A DNA stretch of 7,099 bases from positions 1-7,099 of the forward strand of contig JAGAYB010000103.1 in NCBI GenBank assembly GCA_017940705.1, given 5' to 3'. Under the pieces are notes generated by a model. The model did not search any database. It had not been told where the DNA came from and saw only the letters and a program-made list of their open reading frames with translations. Each line of letters starts with the position of its first letter. The first letter of the stretch is position 1. This stretch comes from Selenomonas sp. GTDB taxonomy: Bacteria > Bacillota_C > Negativicutes > Selenomonadales > Selenomonadaceae. The position numbers were made by a program, and so were the translations under genes. Below, piece after piece: positions 6,463 to 7,099 of the stretch.

Positions 6463-6891
6463 TTACAAAGCAGATGTGCAATGCGGGCACTTCGTGGCCT
6501 CATCGGGAATTTCCGTTTTGCAGTAAGGGCAAAGACGCGGCTCCTTGGCCGGTTCCTCTTTCTTAGGCACAATCCGGTTTACCTGTCTAATCAGCATAAA
6601 AATGGCAAAGGCCACAATGAGGAAATCAATAACAGCATTGAGGAACGCCCCATAGGCAATGACAGGCAAACCGGCCGCTTTTGCGTCAGCCAAAGTCGCT
6701 GCCGGTGTAGACGACAGATTGATAAACAGATTGGAGAAATCCACTTGCCCCAAAATGAGACCAATCGGCGGCATCAAAATATCATTGACAAACGAGGTGA
6801 CAATCTTACCAAAAGCTGCACCGATGATGATACCTACAGCCATGTCCAGCACGTTGCCACGCATGATAAATTTCTTAAATTCTTCAATCAT
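6463..6891 (-). CDS. mscL: Large-conductance mechanosensitive channel MscL with C-terminal zinc ribbon
   Basis: The 142-residue channel opens under high membrane tension and releases solutes during hypo-osmotic shock. The N-terminal amphipathic segment and first helix read [19 protein letters not shown] (2-20) with the pore-lining GAAFGKIV (24-31) and NDILMPPIG (36-44), typical of MscL. The periplasmic loop is about 50-75. Helix 2 is [20 protein letters not shown] (79-98). The tail is not the usual short helical bundle alone: after a charged linker (KKEEPAKEP) it has CPYC (121-124) and CPHC (135-138), a four-cysteine zinc-ribbon motif. The start at 6891 is chosen because GGAGGGGG lies 7 bases upstream and the protein begins as MscL does. 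Extending the frame further upstream would run into the rRNA terminator and the 5S gene. It has its own promoter and terminator. Confidence 0.97.
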   Translation of the reverse strand: MIEEFKKFIMRGNVLDMAVGIIIGAAFGKIVTSFVNDILMPPIGLILGQVDFSNLFINLSSTPAATLADAKAAGLPVIAYGAFLNAVIDFLIVAFAIFMLIRQVNRIVPKKEEPAKEPRLCPYCKTEIPDEATKCPHCTSAL

Positions 6892-6933
6892 AATAAATCC
6901 CCCTCCAGAAAAAAATATAAAAACAACAAAGAC

Positions 6934-6942
6934 AGTATAACA
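6934..6942 (-). promoter_or_regulatory. Extended -10 promoter for mscL
   Basis: The minus strand reads TGTTATACT, a TGn extended -10 followed by TATACT (6939-6934), 42 bases before the mscL start. No good -35 is present; that position falls in the stem of the rRNA terminator, and an extended -10 can work without one. Transcription would begin near 6927. Confidence 0.55.
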
Positions 6943-6952
6943 CAAACACACG

Positions 6953-6975
6953 AAAAAAGCACCCTGACGGGTGCT
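6953..6975 (-). terminator. Rho-independent terminator of the rRNA operon
   Basis: On the minus strand AGCACCC (6975-6969) pairs perfectly with GGGTGCT (6964-6958) around a four-base loop and is followed by a T-run (6958-6953). It begins just after the 3' end of 5S rRNA, so it ends the ribosomal transcript. Confidence 0.92.
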
Positions 6976-6981
6976 TAACCT

Positions 6982-7099
6982 AACCAGCAACGCCCTATCC
7001 TCCCAGTCCGTCTCCAGACAAGTACTTTCGGCGTATGAGTGCTTAACTACTGTGTTCGGTATGGGAACAGGTGGAACCACTCAGCTATCGTCACTGGAT
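6982..7099 (-). rRNA. rrf: 5S ribosomal RNA
   Basis: The minus strand carries the conserved 5S core CCCATACCGAACACAG, then AGTTAAGCACTC, ACGCCGAAAGTACTTG and the GACGGACTGGGAGGATAGG helix-loop. The 5' end (CCAGTGAC from about 7097) pairs with the 3' end (GTTGCTGG) to close helix I, giving about 118 nucleotides. The gene is essentially complete, though one or two 5' bases may lie beyond the window. It is the last gene of an rRNA operon whose 23S and 16S genes would be to the right. The terminator follows directly and no tRNA follows. Confidence 0.95.

Noticed and set aside
6892..7080. N-terminal extension of MscL to a start at 7080
   Set aside because: The extension would translate 5S rRNA and the rRNA terminator. 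The internal ATG at 6891 has an excellent ribosome binding site and matches the usual MscL N-terminus.
1..7099. CRISPR arrays, insertion sequences, tRNA genes, prophage or toxin-antitoxin genes
   Set aside because: No regularly spaced repeats, transposase or integrase motifs, tRNA-like cloverleaf or small paired genes were found on either strand.

Overview
The window looks like a chromosomal segment of an anaerobic Firmicute. A 5S rRNA of clostridial/Negativicutes type, strong GGAGG ribosome binding sites before every gene, an MscL with a C-terminal zinc ribbon and a DcuC-family permease together suggest Negativicutes (Selenomonas-like). That placement is an inference from gene content and motifs; no database search was possible.

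Layout, left to right. Positions 1-581 (minus) hold the N-terminal half of a Bcr/CflA-type MFS drug exporter that runs off the left edge. Positions 582-907 are a divergent intergenic region with a good promoter for the exporter and three perfect plus one near-perfect DnaA boxes, the most unexpected signal in the window. Positions 908-2311 (plus) encode a secreted or lipid-anchored repetitive protein that looks like a right-handed beta-helix; its function is unknown. A long, almost continuous hairpin at 2324-2405 separates it from a convergent three-gene unit on the minus strand.

That unit (6289 down to 2424) is an apparent operon with gaps of 22 and 19 bp: a DcuC-family permease, an AbgA-like M20D amidohydrolase, and a second M20 hydrolase of the hydantoinase/carbamoylase (HyuC/AllC) type. 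The simplest reading is import of an N-acylated, aryl-amide or N-carbamoyl amino acid or dicarboxylate, followed by hydrolysis of its amide or ureido bond in the cytoplasm. It resembles E. coli abgABT in logic, but the AbgT permease is replaced by a DcuC-type carrier and the partner hydrolase is from another M20 branch. The substrate cannot be read from the sequence.

The right end holds mscL (6891 to 6463, minus) with its own extended -10 promoter and a strong terminator, then the rRNA terminator and a 5S rRNA gene (minus) that reaches the right edge. The rest of the rRNA operon would lie beyond position 7099.

The best candidates for something undescribed are the DnaA-box cluster away from any visible dnaA gene, the DcuC/AbgA-like/HyuC-like operon, and the beta-helix protein.
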